From the NCBI GenBank assembly GCA_903835005.1, contig CAILLK010000163.1, forward strand, positions 1-64,000: a stretch of DNA of 64,000 bases, given 5' to 3'. The stretch is from an uncultured Bacteroidota bacterium. Its GTDB lineage: Bacteria; Bacteroidota; Bacteroidia; Chitinophagales; Chitinophagaceae. The notes beneath the pieces were generated by a model. It ran no database searches, was not told the origin of the DNA, and saw only the letters and a list, made by a program, of their open reading frames with translations. A program made the translations under genes and the position numbers. Positions 53,147-62,271 of the stretch are shown piece after piece (within the stretch, counting starts at the first letter, position 1; each line of letters opens with the position of its first letter).

Positions 53147-54985
53147 ATGTGTGGTATTGTAGGATATATTGGTAAAAAAGAAGCTTATCCAATACTGGTT
53201 AAAGGCCTCAAGAGGTTGGAATACAGGGGCTACGACAGCGCTGGTATTGCCCTGCTTAATGGTGGAATGACCGTTTTCAGGAAGGCAGGCAAAGTTACGG
53301 ATCTCGAAAAGATCGTTGACCCGGCGCATACAACCGCCACCATCGGTATCGGCCATACACGCTGGGCCACCCATGGCGAACCCAATGACCGCAATGCCCA
53401 TCCGCATTTATCCCAATCCGGCGACCTGGCTATTATACATAACGGCATCATCGAAAATTACTCATCGCTTAAAGAGTTACTGGTTGGTCGCGGCTATATT
53501 TTTCATTCAGATACCGATACCGAAATACTGATCAACCTCATTGAGGAAGTTCAGAAAAAGGAGAACACATCGCTTGATAATGCGGTGCGTATAGCGCTGA
53601 ATGAAGTAGTAGGCGCATATGCAATCGTTATTCTCAATAAAAACAATCCCGATCAGCTTATTGCAGCCCGCAAAGGCAGCCCCTTGGTAATAGGTATTGG
53701 TGATGATGAGTTTTACATCGCTTCTGATGCTTCTCCTATTATTGAGTATACAAAAAACGTAGTTTATATAGAGGAGCAGGAGTATGCGGTTGTGAACCGG
53801 GATGGTACTTACTCTATACGTACCCTGGGCAATGTGGAGAAATCACCGGAGATAAAGAAAATTGAATTTTCGATCGAAATGATAGAAAAGGGTGGTTTTG
53901 AGCACTTCATGCTAAAGGAAATCTATGAGCAGCCCAAAGCCATCGAAGACTCCCTGCGTGGCCGTATGAATGCCCAGCAGGGCTGGATAAAGCTCGGCGG
54001 CCTTGATGAATACATCAACCGTATTGATAATGCCGAGCGTTTTATCATTACCGCCTGCGGCACATCGTGGCACTCAGGGCTCATAGGCGAATACCTGATA
54101 GAAGACCTGGCGCGTGTACCTGTGGAGGTGGAATACGCCTCCGAGTTCCGTTACCGCAATCCGATCATTACCGATAAAGATGTGGTTATTGCCATTTCCC
54201 AGTCGGGCGAAACTGCCGATACACTGGCGGCTATTCAACTGGCCAAGGAGCGGCAGGCGCTTATTTATGGCTTGTGCAATGTTATTGGTTCGTCCATAGC
54301 CCGAACTGTTCATGCAGGCTCTTATACGCATGCCGGCCCCGAGATAGGGGTAGCTTCAACCAAGGCATTCTCCACCCAGATTTCCCTGATTACGCTTATT
54401 GCCCTGCAACTGGCGATGGTAAAAGGAACAATCCCGGTATCTAAACTAAGGGAGATCCTCTATGAGCTGGAGAACATCCCTAAAAAGATTGAAGAGACCC
54501 TGCTGCTCGATGCCCAGATCAGGGAGATAGCGGCTATTTATAAAGATGCTTCCAATTTCCTGTACCTCGGCCGTGGTTATAATTTCCCGGTGGCGCTTGA
54601 AGGAGCTCTGAAAATGAAAGAGATATCCTACATCCATGCCGAAGGCTATCCTGCAGCAGAGATGAAGCACGGACCCATTGCGCTGATCGATGAGAATATG
54701 CCTGTGGTGTTCCTGGCTACCAACCAGAGCGCCTACGAGAAAATAGTATCTAATGTGCAGGAAGTAAAGGCGCGTAAAGGCAAGATTATTGCAGTAGTGC
54801 ATAAAGGCGATACCCAGATCCGCGCCCTTGCCGACCACATCATTGAAGTGCCGGAGACCGAAGAAATACTTTCACCGCTCATTACCATTGTGCCGCTTCA
54901 GTTGCTGGCCTACCATGTGGCCATTATGCGCGGTTGCAATGTAGATCAGCCCCGCAACCTGGCCAAGTCGGTAACCGTGGAGTAA
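53147..54985 (+). CDS. glmS: Glutamine-fructose-6-phosphate aminotransferase (isomerising)
   Basis: 612 aa, typical length. The nucleophile is Cys2 (MCGIVGYIG). The glutaminase domain shows TRWATHGEPNDRNAHPH. Two SIS domains follow, with ITACGTSWHSGLIGEYL, ISQSGETADTLAA and GPIALIDENMPVVFL, and the C-terminus ends in DQPRNLAKSVTVE, the usual tail. It makes glucosamine-6-phosphate for peptidoglycan and LPS. It is 6 bp from the DUF4270 gene. No glmS ribozyme is visible. Confidence 0.97.
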   Translation: MCGIVGYIGKKEAYPILVKGLKRLEYRGYDSAGIALLNGGMTVFRKAGKVTDLEKIVDPAHTTATIGIGHTRWATHGEPNDRNAHPHLSQSGDLAIIHNGIIENYSSLKELLVGRGYIFHSDTDTEILINLIEEVQKKENTSLDNAVRIALNEVVGAYAIVILNKNNPDQLIAARKGSPLVIGIGDDEFYIASDASPIIEYTKNVVYIEEQEYAVVNRDGTYSIRTLGNVEKSPEIKKIEFSIEMIEKGGFEHFMLKEIYEQPKAIEDSLRGRMNAQQGWIKLGGLDEYINRIDNAERFIITACGTSWHSGLIGEYLIEDLARVPVEVEYASEFRYRNPIITDKDVVIAISQSGETADTLAAIQLAKERQALIYGLCNVIGSSIARTVHAGSYTHAGPEIGVASTKAFSTQISLITLIALQLAMVKGTIPVSKLREILYELENIPKKIEETLLLDAQIREIAAIYKDASNFLYLGRGYNFPVALEGALKMKEISYIHAEGYPAAEMKHGPIALIDENMPVVFLATNQSAYEKIVSNVQEVKARKGKIIAVVHKGDTQIRALADHIIEVPETEEILSPLITIVPLQLLAYHVAIMRGCNVDQPRNLAKSVTVE

Positions 54986-54986
54986 A

Positions 54987-55559
54987 TTACGGACAATTTT
55001 CGCTTACCCCGTTCAGACCTTCGCTGGTAACTGTAAGTTTTGCATTTTTTGTACCCGCACCGGTTATGATCCAGATGCTGTCGTAGTCATCATCGGCCCA
55101 CACAGGTACCTGGCTTTTTGGTACGCCCAGCCCCCTGGTTATGGGCATAATATTGTGGTGTTCCCATACCAGCAGCACATTGCCTTTCTTATGGTTTTTT
55201 GTTATCAGGTCTTTAATTTCTTTGGCTACTCCCGTGCTGTCTGTTTTTTCAAATTTGGTATTTATATGCAGATTGTATTTTGTAGCCAGCGGGACAACAG
55301 TTTCAAACATCCGCGAGTGTTTGGTCGCTTTACCTTCTGTCAGTTTGCACACATATACGTATTCCGGCACAGCAAATTTGCCCTCCAGCGCCCTTGGCAG
55401 CGCTACAGCTCTGTTAAGTCCTTTACAGTTAAGGTTGTCGCCTTTTTTGGGCTTCTCGCCATGGCGGATGATGATCACTGAATCCTGGGCCATAACGCTG
55501 GTACTGAAGATAGTGGCCAGCAGCATACTGAATAAATAAACGGTAAATGATTGCTTCAT
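54987..55559 (-). CDS. Secreted histidine phosphatase-family protein
   Basis: 190 aa. A signal peptide (about residues 1-25) is followed by the catalytic RHGE motif (Arg32-His33-Gly34-Glu35) and a later EHHN that supplies the second His. Branch-1 members of the family act on phosphate esters; the substrate is unknown. It converges on glmS with 1 bp between stop codons. Confidence 0.85.
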   Translation of the reverse strand: MKQSFTVYLFSMLLATIFSTSVMAQDSVIIIRHGEKPKKGDNLNCKGLNRAVALPRALEGKFAVPEYVYVCKLTEGKATKHSRMFETVVPLATKYNLHINTKFEKTDSTGVAKEIKDLITKNHKKGNVLLVWEHHNIMPITRGLGVPKSQVPVWADDDYDSIWIITGAGTKNAKLTVTSEGLNGVSENCP

Positions 55560-55702
55560 CTCTTTTGTGATTTAAAAACCGGTAAAGTTATAGCCGCCTC
55601 ATAGATGGGGGAACGCCACTCGCCATTGGTAACATAAAGTTGTTATTGGGGTGGTATAGTCTGGTGCAGGTTTTATTAATCTTTTCTGAAGGTTGAATTA
55701 CT

Positions 55703-55710
55703 TAATTTTG
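55703..55710 (+). promoter_or_regulatory. TAATTTTG -7 element directly upstream of ispH
   Basis: A perfect TAnnTTTG box ends only 7 bp before ATG 55718, so the transcript would start at or next to the start codon (leaderless or nearly so). A TTG at the -33 distance is not clear. Confidence 0.5.
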
Positions 55711-55717
55711 CACCACA

Positions 55718-56944
55718 ATGAAGTCGTTTGATGTTCCGGTACAATACCGCAGCCCGCTGATCAATGCCATTAAAGCAAGGCGCAAGGCAGATGATAAGAT
55801 GAAGAAAGATTTCAGCCCGGTGGCGCTCGAAATCGGTTCGCTTACTGTTCTGCTGGCGCGGCATTTTGGCTTCTGCTATGGGGTGGAAAATGCTATTGAG
55901 ATCGCTTTCAGGGCTTTACAGGAAAACCCCGGCAGGCGCATCTTTCTGCTTAGTGAGATGATTCACAATCCCGGTGTGAATGCCGACCTGCAGGCGCTCG
56001 GCATCCGGTTCATTATGGATACCAAAGGCAAGATGCTGATTGATTGGGACGACATAACCAGCCATGATGTGGTGATAATACCTGCCTTTGGCACTACTCT
56101 TGAAACGGAGCAATTACTGCGCGATAAAGGCATAGACCCTGCCCGTTATGAAACCACCTGCCCCTTTGTAGAGAAGGTTTGGAGCCGTGCCGGGAAAACC
56201 GGCGATGAGGGCTACACCATAGTGGTGCATGGCAAGCCGGGACATGAAGAAACCAGGGCTACATTTTCACACAGCCGCGCCCATACGCCCACTGTTGTGG
56301 TGCGCGATATGGAGCAGGCCATACTGCTGGGCAGGTATATATGCCATGAATTGCCCGATGATGGATTTTATTCCGGTTTTGAAGGTCAGTTTTCTGATGG
56401 CTTTGATGTGAGCAGAGACCTGCAGCGGATAGGTGTGGTAAACCAGACCACTATGCTGGCTACCGAAACTCAGGCCATTGCCGACTACCTGAAACGCAAA
56501 ATGCTGGCATACTACAACACACCGGAAGATAAGGCATGGGAGCGGGTAGCCGATACGCGCGACACATTGTGCTATGCCACCAACGATAATCAGAGCGCTG
56601 TGCTGGGTATGCTGCAGCAACAGGCCGACATTGCCATTGTGGTGGGCGGGTACAACAGCTCCAATACTTCACACCTCGTGGAGCTTTGCGAAGCACAGTT
56701 GCCCGCTTACTTTATTAAAGATGAGCATTGCCTTCTGTCGGCCCGCGAGATAATCCATTATGACCTGCATAGCCATACAGAGCGCACAACTGCCGGGTAC
56801 CTGCCGGTAGGCCGCCCGGTGCGGGTAATGCTGACCTCTGGTGCATCTTGCCCCGATGCACTCGTGGAGCGGGTGATAATGCGCCTGGCATTGCTGACGG
56901 GTAATCCGGATTATATAAACGGTGTAAGGAGTAGCTGGGAGTAG
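55718..56944 (+). CDS. ispH: 4-hydroxy-3-methylbut-2-enyl diphosphate reductase
   Basis: 408 aa, longer than the ~310-aa E. coli form but usual for Bacteroidota. The three Fe-S cysteines are Cys53 (FGFCYGVENA), Cys148 (TTCPFVEKVW) and Cys378 (SGASCPDALVE). It catalyses the last step of the MEP pathway to isopentenyl and dimethylallyl diphosphate. Upstream DNA gives it its own promoter. Confidence 0.95.
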   Translation: MKSFDVPVQYRSPLINAIKARRKADDKMKKDFSPVALEIGSLTVLLARHFGFCYGVENAIEIAFRALQENPGRRIFLLSEMIHNPGVNADLQALGIRFIMDTKGKMLIDWDDITSHDVVIIPAFGTTLETEQLLRDKGIDPARYETTCPFVEKVWSRAGKTGDEGYTIVVHGKPGHEETRATFSHSRAHTPTVVVRDMEQAILLGRYICHELPDDGFYSGFEGQFSDGFDVSRDLQRIGVVNQTTMLATETQAIADYLKRKMLAYYNTPEDKAWERVADTRDTLCYATNDNQSAVLGMLQQQADIAIVVGGYNSSNTSHLVELCEAQLPAYFIKDEHCLLSAREIIHYDLHSHTERTTAGYLPVGRPVRVMLTSGASCPDALVERVIMRLALLTGNPDYINGVRSSWE

Positions 56945-57216
56945 GGTAGGGTTTACAATGAATTTATACCCCGGATTGTTTTAGTCTTTTATTCTTGCAG
57001 AGCATAACGGTAGGCTGCTGGTGAATATTTAAATTTGTATTAAGACATAATATTGGGCTCACTTTTGCGTTTATATCCAATAAATCTGTTGGGTATACAA
57101 ATTATAAGAAGACTATTCAACCATTGTATCGTGTATTATTGATGAAAGGGGGAATTTAAACTGCAATGCCATTAAGGTTATTAATTGCAATCAGCTAAAA
57201 CCAAAACAATATATAT
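56945..57216. other. Intergenic region, no gene seen
   Basis: About 270 bp of AT-rich sequence with no repeat family and no open frame of note. It probably contains the promoter of the beta-barrel gene at 57217. Confidence 0.4.
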
Positions 57217-57924
57217 ATGAAACGCACACTGATCATTACGCTTTGCTTTATCAGCAGCGCAGCTATGGCCCAGACCGGCTTTTTTTTGCAACCTGTTGCC
57301 GGAATTGGCCTCACAAATGTGCGGCATGTGGACTTTACAAGCCAGTCACACAGCGATGATTACGACCTTAACTTTGATGCAGGCGTGCTCGCCGGTTACT
57401 GCCACGGTAAGTGGGTATTTACTACAGGGCTGCAATACCTGCGCACAGGCTCAAAAGTGCCACTAACAATCACCGACCCCATTGGCAGCCCGTCCGGCAC
57501 TGCATACATTCATTACCGCTACTCGCACCTGGTACTGCCGCTTGAGGTGGGCAGAGTATTCGCAATAGGTAAAAAGCTGACAATCACACCATCGGCAGGG
57601 GTAGGACTGGCCTATAATACCGGTGCGGAAATAAAAGATAAAATAGGCAGCCGGGTCGTAGATATACCTGTTGAGGGATTAAATTCTTACAAAAACGGTA
57701 CCGGTTGCTATGCAATTGCGCAGGCCGGACTGGCATGGCCCGTTTCCCCCCAATTGGCCATTACATGCGCCCCCGTTTATAATTATATGCTCACAAGAAT
57801 GATCTTTCAGCAAATGAGTGCCAATACCGTTTGGGATCACGACTATTCGCTGATGCTCAATATTGGGGTAAAATGGCAGTTTGCAAAAAAAGCCGGGAAG
57901 AAAGCTGCAGGGGAAGCTAAATAA
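57217..57924 (+). CDS. Outer-membrane beta-barrel-like protein
   Basis: 235 aa. A signal peptide (MKRTLIITLCFISSAAMAQ) precedes strands such as FFLQPVAGIGLTNV, FDAGVLAGYCHGKWVFTTGLQYL and LSLEVGRVF-like segments, typical of an eight-stranded PorT/OmpA-like barrel. The C-terminus ends in MLNIGVKWQFAKK plus a short Lys/Ala tail. The tail abuts the dnaG remnant, so the last residues could be read-through into foreign sequence. Function unknown. Confidence 0.7.
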   Translation: MKRTLIITLCFISSAAMAQTGFFLQPVAGIGLTNVRHVDFTSQSHSDDYDLNFDAGVLAGYCHGKWVFTTGLQYLRTGSKVPLTITDPIGSPSGTAYIHYRYSHLVLPLEVGRVFAIGKKLTITPSAGVGLAYNTGAEIKDKIGSRVVDIPVEGLNSYKNGTGCYAIAQAGLAWPVSPQLAITCAPVYNYMLTRMIFQQMSANTVWDHDYSLMLNIGVKWQFAKKAGKKAAGEAK

Positions 57925-57966
57925 GAATTGCCTGGCAGCAATCTCATCGCGGGGTATAATCTGCTG

Positions 57967-58317
57967 GTAACTCCCGTAGCCGCAAATTCATTCAGTATCC
58001 GCAACCCTTCCTCAGCAAGTTGTTTGTGCTGCTGCTCGGGGCTCCGCTCCGTTTCCTCAATGATAATCTTATAGTAGTCGGCCAGCCAGCGCATAGCCTC
58101 CGGGTAGCTCAGTTTTTCGTGCTTCTATATAAAGGTCACCACATTGCCTGCCTTGCCGCACCCGAAACATTTATAAATCCCCTTTGCCGGCGAAACATTA
58201 AAAGAAGGCGTTTTCTCATTATGAAACGGGCAGTTGGCAATATAGCTGCTGCCCCGTTTTTTGAGCCGTACAAATTGCCGAGTTCATTATTTCCTGAACA
58301 TAGGCGGGTGTTATCAT
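57967..58317 (-). pseudogene. dnaG: Fragment of DNA primase gene dnaG (zinc-finger domain)
   Basis: Read on the minus strand from ATG 58317, the sequence gives [14 protein letters not shown], then after an internal deletion [19 protein letters not shown] (58221-58232 for CPFH), [22 protein letters not shown] (CFGCG at about 58155-58168), a TAG stop at 58127-58125, then KHEKLSYPEAMRWLADYYKI and LAEEGLRILNEFA. This is the CHC2 zinc-binding start of DnaG with a deletion, a stop and no catalytic domain. The rest of the gene is absent, so it is a dead partial copy. Confidence 0.85.
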
Positions 58318-58434
58318 TGATGGGAAGTTAAGGCTTCTGTGAATAAATAGCTGCAATGGGAAGGTTCATAAATACGCATTTGAGGAAAACGGCTGCAGTT
58401 CAAATCTTCGAATAAATAGTTCCATAATAGCAAT

Positions 58435-58545
58435 TTGGGTTAAAGCCCAACGGGCTTAAACAGGAATAGCCCTGGGTGAAACCCATGGGATAGTCAAAGA
58501 GTTTTATGGCAACCCTGAAAGGGTTGAACAGGATATATGGAGTGA
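58435..58545 (+). repeat. Short interspersed hairpin repeat
   Basis: Palindromes ttgggttaaagcccaa, cctgggtgaaacccatgg and aaccctgaaagggtt follow one another with AT-rich spacers. This is the same design as 14005-14095. It is intergenic and has no coding potential. Confidence 0.65.
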
Positions 58546-58684
58546 AGATTTGAAATGCACCCAGGAAAAAGAAGGTCAGCGGGAACGGTAATAAATTAAT
58601 AACTTTGCATCTGAATAATACAGAGTGCTCTCGAAAGAAGTACATAAAAATACTGGATGAAGCGAAATAGCTTAAGCAGCAATT

Positions 58685-59049
58685 ATGAAACAAATGTATG
58701 ATTTCGTTGCCATAGTAAATTCGAGCTGGATAACGCTGCATGGCCATCTTGTTTGGCAGCTATGCCTGGAATAAACAAACAAAATACAGCGATAGATATG
58801 GCTTTGGTTGCCGATGAATTTTGCCATGTGCCTACCGGAGTTGTCAAACTGTTCATGAAAGCCATGCTCAAATATTATATGGTGCATCCCCAAACCTACA
58901 ACACCAAAGATTTTTCCCCGGATAAAAACCCCTTTGTAGCAGAAATTTTAAAGACTGGCATAGAGATAGAATGGCCAAATGGGCCCACTCATTCGCATTT
59001 GCATCACGAATGCCTCGCAGCACGCCCACCACATAGGTATGATCAATAA
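58685..59049 (+). pseudogene. Frameshifted MNT-type nucleotidyltransferase gene
   Basis: Three frames together give an MNT protein: MKQMYDFVAIV, then KFELDNA, then MAILFGSYAWNKQTKYSD (GSYA at 58755-58766), then after the loss of two bases IDMALVADEFCHV, HPQTYNTKDFSPDKNPFVAEILKTGIEIEW. The two bases are missing between the Asp codons at 58791-58793 and 58795-58797, exactly in the DxD of the metal site. Two further shifts lie upstream. The intact-looking ORF at 58753-59049 is only its out-of-frame tail. Confidence 0.8.
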
Positions 59050-59056
59050 TTTTGTA

Positions 59057-59080
59057 GAGACGAAAAATTTTACGTCTCAG
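59057..59080 (+). repeat. Small hairpin (gagacg / cgtctc)
   Basis: Arms gagacg (59057-59062) and cgtctc (59073-59078) enclose aaaaatttta. It is one of the small hairpins scattered through the non-coding DNA and may end transcription of the dead MNT gene. Confidence 0.4.
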
Positions 59081-59430
59081 GCAATTATGGGCTTTAAATT
59101 AACCTAAACTCTACCCCCTATGCGTTTTAAAACAAATCATTAACCCCTAATATCCTATCTTTCAGCCTTATCCGCTTTCTCCCTAAAATCATTCTTTAAC
59201 AATCATTTTGACCAATAAATTAGGAAATTGTAATCGGCCTTCTTACCTTTATGCCAAAATTAACCGAAAAACATAGCATATTTAGTTATAAAAAAACCAG
59301 ATTTCCTGAATATTTGCCACAAATTAACCGCTGAATTAGTAAATCAATCAGAAATAAACACCTCAAAGCCTGAAATTTTCGTACTGAAATAACAAATAGC
59401 TGAAAAATAATTGGTTACGCGAATAATATT
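59081..59430. other. AT-rich region, no gene seen
   Basis: About 350 bp with no ORF, tRNA-like or repeat element until the tandem array starts near 59431. Confidence 0.4.
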
Positions 59431-60350
59431 TGAACTTGTTCAATTTTTATTCGCACAAGGTGTTCAGTTTTGGAATTTTTAGCCTTGTACAATTGTTAAC
59501 TGAATAGTGTACAGCAATTGTTCAGAATTTTTGCATCAATAGATTGATTATCAATAAGAATTTGTGCAATTTTTATTTTCACATGGTGTTCAGTTTGGAA
59601 TTTTTGGCCTTGTACTAGTGATAACTGAATAGTGTACACAATTTGTTCAGAATTTTTGCATCAATAGATTGATTATCAATAAGAATTTGTGCAATTTTTA
59701 TTGGCACCTGATGTTCAGTTTTGGAATTTTTGGCCTTGCACAATTGATAACTGAATAGTGTACAGCATTTGTTCAGAATTTTTGCATCAATAGATTGATT
59801 ATTAATTAGAGCTTGTCCAATTTTTATTGGCACCTGGTGTTCAGTTTTGGAATTTTTGGCTTTGTACAAGTAATAACTGAATAGTGTACAGCATCTATTC
59901 AGAATTTTTGCATCAATGGATTGATTATCAATAAGAACTTGTTCAATTTTTATTTTCACATGGTGTTCAGTTTTGGAGTTTTTGGACTTGTACAATTGAT
60001 AAATGAAAAGTGTCCAGCATCTGTTCAGAATTTTTGCATCAATAGATTGATTATCAATAAGAATTTGTGCAATTTTTATTTTCACATAGTGTTCAGTTTT
60101 GGAATTTTTGGCCTTGTACAATTGATAACTGAACATTGTCCAGCATCTGTTCAGAATTTTTGCATCAATAGATTGATTATCAATTAGAGCTTGTTCAATT
60201 TTTATTGGCACCAGGTGTTCAGTTTTGGAATTTTTGGCTTTGTACAGTTGATAACTGAATAGTGTACAGCATCTGTTCAGAATTTTTGCATCAATAGATT
60301 GATTATCAATAGGAACTTGTTCAATTTTTATTGGCACCTGGTGTTCAGTT
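59431..60350 (-). repeat. Tandem array of a 126-bp unit, about seven copies
   Basis: The landmark gcatcaatagattgatta recurs at 59533, 59658, 59784, 59910, 60036, 60162 and 60288: one period of 125 then five of 126 bp. The unit is 42 codons; on the minus strand the copies after the 125-bp one stay open for 240 codons (59615-60337) and read IKIEQxLIDNQSIDAKILNRC plus FSYQLYKAKNSKTEH. It starts only at a GTG inside the array and has no signal peptide, so it is most likely a minisatellite rather than a gene. One base is missing in the leftmost complete unit. Confidence 0.85.
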
Positions 60351-60842
60351 TTTATAGGTTCCAGGAACTATATATCTGAAATTTGCAAGGTAATAGTAGG
60401 GTGCAGATGGGAAATTTATAAAAACGCAATATCAGCCATAGCAAAGGCTTTAAAGTTATTTTACCATGAAAAGTTTTCCCCAAAACTTTTTTCAAAATAG
60501 GGTATCCTTGTAAATGGAGCAATAGAAATGAAAAGTGTACATTTGTCAAGGCTCTTTTGACAGCTATTTTCTACACAACAGGGAACTGCTTTAACTTCAT
60601 CATTTTTATTCTAAAAGTAATAACCTATATTTACATGAGTTCGATGACTAAATTCGATCTTTGAAGCTTATTATCATTGATTAAGTGAAAATCCTGAAGG
60701 GATTATATGTTTATAGTTATTAATTAGGATATTTGACCGATGCTGAAGGCATCGTATGTTTTAATTTCCATACTGGAATTCGGAACTATAAGTTGATAAT
60801 CTGATCAATAAGCTCCGAACTCACGTTATATTTGTAATTAGT
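60351..60842. other. Non-coding region with small hairpin repeats
   Basis: No gene is accepted here. From about 60682 to 60780 there are two small palindromic units (aatcctgaagggatt, gatgctgaaggcatc) of the same design as 14005-14095 and 58435-58545. The remainder is AT-rich. Confidence 0.5.
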
Positions 60843-61088
60843 ATGCCGGAAATAACCATAAAATACCACGATTCAAAAACTTTGAAGGTATTAAAAACCC
60901 TTTCAGAGTATCTGAATTTTACATTCTCCCCCACACCCAAAAAGAAGGATAAAGAATTTTTCATAAATGGCGTCCATGCTATTCCCGGCGACAGTTCAAT
61001 AGATATTTCGGAAATGCAAAAGATATTTACCGGAAGGAACATTGATGCAAAAAAATTACGGCAAAAAGCATGGCAGCGAAGCAGGTAA
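60843..61088 (+). CDS. Antitoxin of a decayed VapBC-like pair
   Basis: 81 aa. It begins MPEITIKYHDSKTLKVLK and ends with a basic stretch (LRQKAWQRSR). A short N-terminal strand followed by helices, and the position directly before a PIN gene with an overlap of 19 bp, make an antitoxin role likely. No DNA-binding domain is certain. It appears intact although its partner is broken. Confidence 0.7.
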   Translation: MPEITIKYHDSKTLKVLKTLSEYLNFTFSPTPKKKDKEFFINGVHAIPGDSSIDISEMQKIFTGRNIDAKKLRQKAWQRSR

Positions 61089-61470
61089 TTTGTGATATGA
61101 CGTTAGGTTTGATTACCTGGATGCCAGGCAAAGCAGACATTTAGAAACGAAAAAAATTTTAGAAGATAAGATCGGGCTCAATAATGTTGTTCTGAGCGGT
61201 ATCACCCAAATGGAACTGATGTTAGGAGCGCAAAATAAACAAGACTTGGTAAAAATCAAGAAAAGCATTTCCCGTTTTATTATTATACTTGTAAATGAGG
61301 ATATCAATACCAAAGCATCTTCGCTGATAGAAAAATATGCGCTAAGTCATGGCTTGGAATTACCTGATAGCCTTAATGCAGCAACTTCAATTCTTCCCAG
61401 CCTCGAATTATTTACTTACAACATAAAGGACTATAAATTTATCAGTGAGTTATCATTGTTTAAATCTTAA
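61070..61470 (+). pseudogene. VapC-type PIN toxin with a frameshift at the active-site motif
   Basis: ATG 61070 starts MAAKQVICD, the strand that leads to the catalytic Asp (codon 61094-61096). The expected TNV that follows should take 12 bases before the TTT at 61108 but only 11 are present, a one-base loss. The remaining frame then continues FDYLDARQSRHLETKKILEDKI, SGITQMELMLGAQNKQ and ends with the final acidic motif LPDSLNAATSI. Apart from this one base the gene is complete, so the loss is recent or a base-calling error. Confidence 0.85.
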
Positions 61471-61551
61471 CAACACAAACAGGAACATTGTCTTCTGATT
61501 TGGTAGCCACGCTAAATAAAAAATCTGAAGTAAAGAAAAACCGCTCTCTGA

Positions 61552-62271
61552 TTACCGCTTAATCATCTTATCCTTCAATATCGAATTCAGAACCCGTTCC
61601 TTCAGGTTCTGGCTGATGGTAATCCTGGTGTTGGCAATATTAATAACTGCCCCTTCAATGCTTTTAATTTTATTTATATTTATAATAAACGATTTATGAA
61701 CTTTGATAAATTTTCCGGCGGGCAACTGATCTTCCAGGCTCTTGATGGTAATGTATACCATCATTTTTTTGGTCACCATATGCAGCATCACATAATTCAT
61801 CATAGCCTCGGCATACAGCAGGTCGTCATAAAATACCTTTTCAATCTGGTTGTCGCACTTAATAAAAAAATGGTCGTCCTGGTTCATTGGGGCAGGGGCC
61901 AGCCTGCTCTTTGAGGCCAGGATGTCTTTTGCTTTATTGCACGCTTTCAGGAACCGGTCAAACGCAATCGGCTTCAGCAGGTAATCCAGCACATCCAGTG
62001 CATATGCCTCAATTGCATGCTCGGGATAGGCGGTGGTCATAATAATCTGCGCACCGATCCTGGAGGTCTTCAAAAACTCAATGCCATTTATTTTAGGCAT
62101 ATTCACATCCAGGAAAATCAGGTCCGCATCATATTCACTCAGCAGCGCCATTGCCTTTAGCGGGTTTTCTGCCTGTCCGGTCAGTTCCAGAAAGTCTATG
62201 TCTTCTATAAACTCCCGCAGCACCTTCCGGGCTACTGGTTCATCGTCAATAATCAGGCATTTCAATTTCAT
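61552..62271 (-). CDS. LytTR-family response regulator
   Basis: 239 aa. The receiver (Asp55 in LIFLDVNMPKINGIEF, IIDDEP acidic pocket) occupies residues 1-120. The C-terminal LytTR DNA-binding domain follows (~140-239), with FIKCDNQIEKVFYDDLLYAEAMMNYV and GKFIKVHKSFIININKIK. It binds DNA as a dimer at tandem sites. It overlaps its kinase gene by 4 bp, forming a pair. Confidence 0.93.
   Translation of the reverse strand: MKLKCLIIDDEPVARKVLREFIEDIDFLELTGQAENPLKAMALLSEYDADLIFLDVNMPKINGIEFLKTSRIGAQIIMTTAYPEHAIEAYALDVLDYLLKPIAFDRFLKACNKAKDILASKSRLAPAPMNQDDHFFIKCDNQIEKVFYDDLLYAEAMMNYVMLHMVTKKMMVYITIKSLEDQLPAGKFIKVHKSFIININKIKSIEGAVINIANTRITISQNLKERVLNSILKDKMIKR

Noticed and set aside
53000-53147. 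glmS ribozyme or other riboswitch upstream of glmS
   Set aside because: The gap to the DUF4270 gene is only 6 bp, which leaves no room for one.
59921-60187. 88-codon plus-strand frame in the 126-bp array
   Set aside because: It is a by-product of the repeat; the array is open in more than one frame.
60-60350. CRISPR array
   Set aside because: The tandem repeats are 222 and 126 bp with no unique spacers and no cas genes are present.
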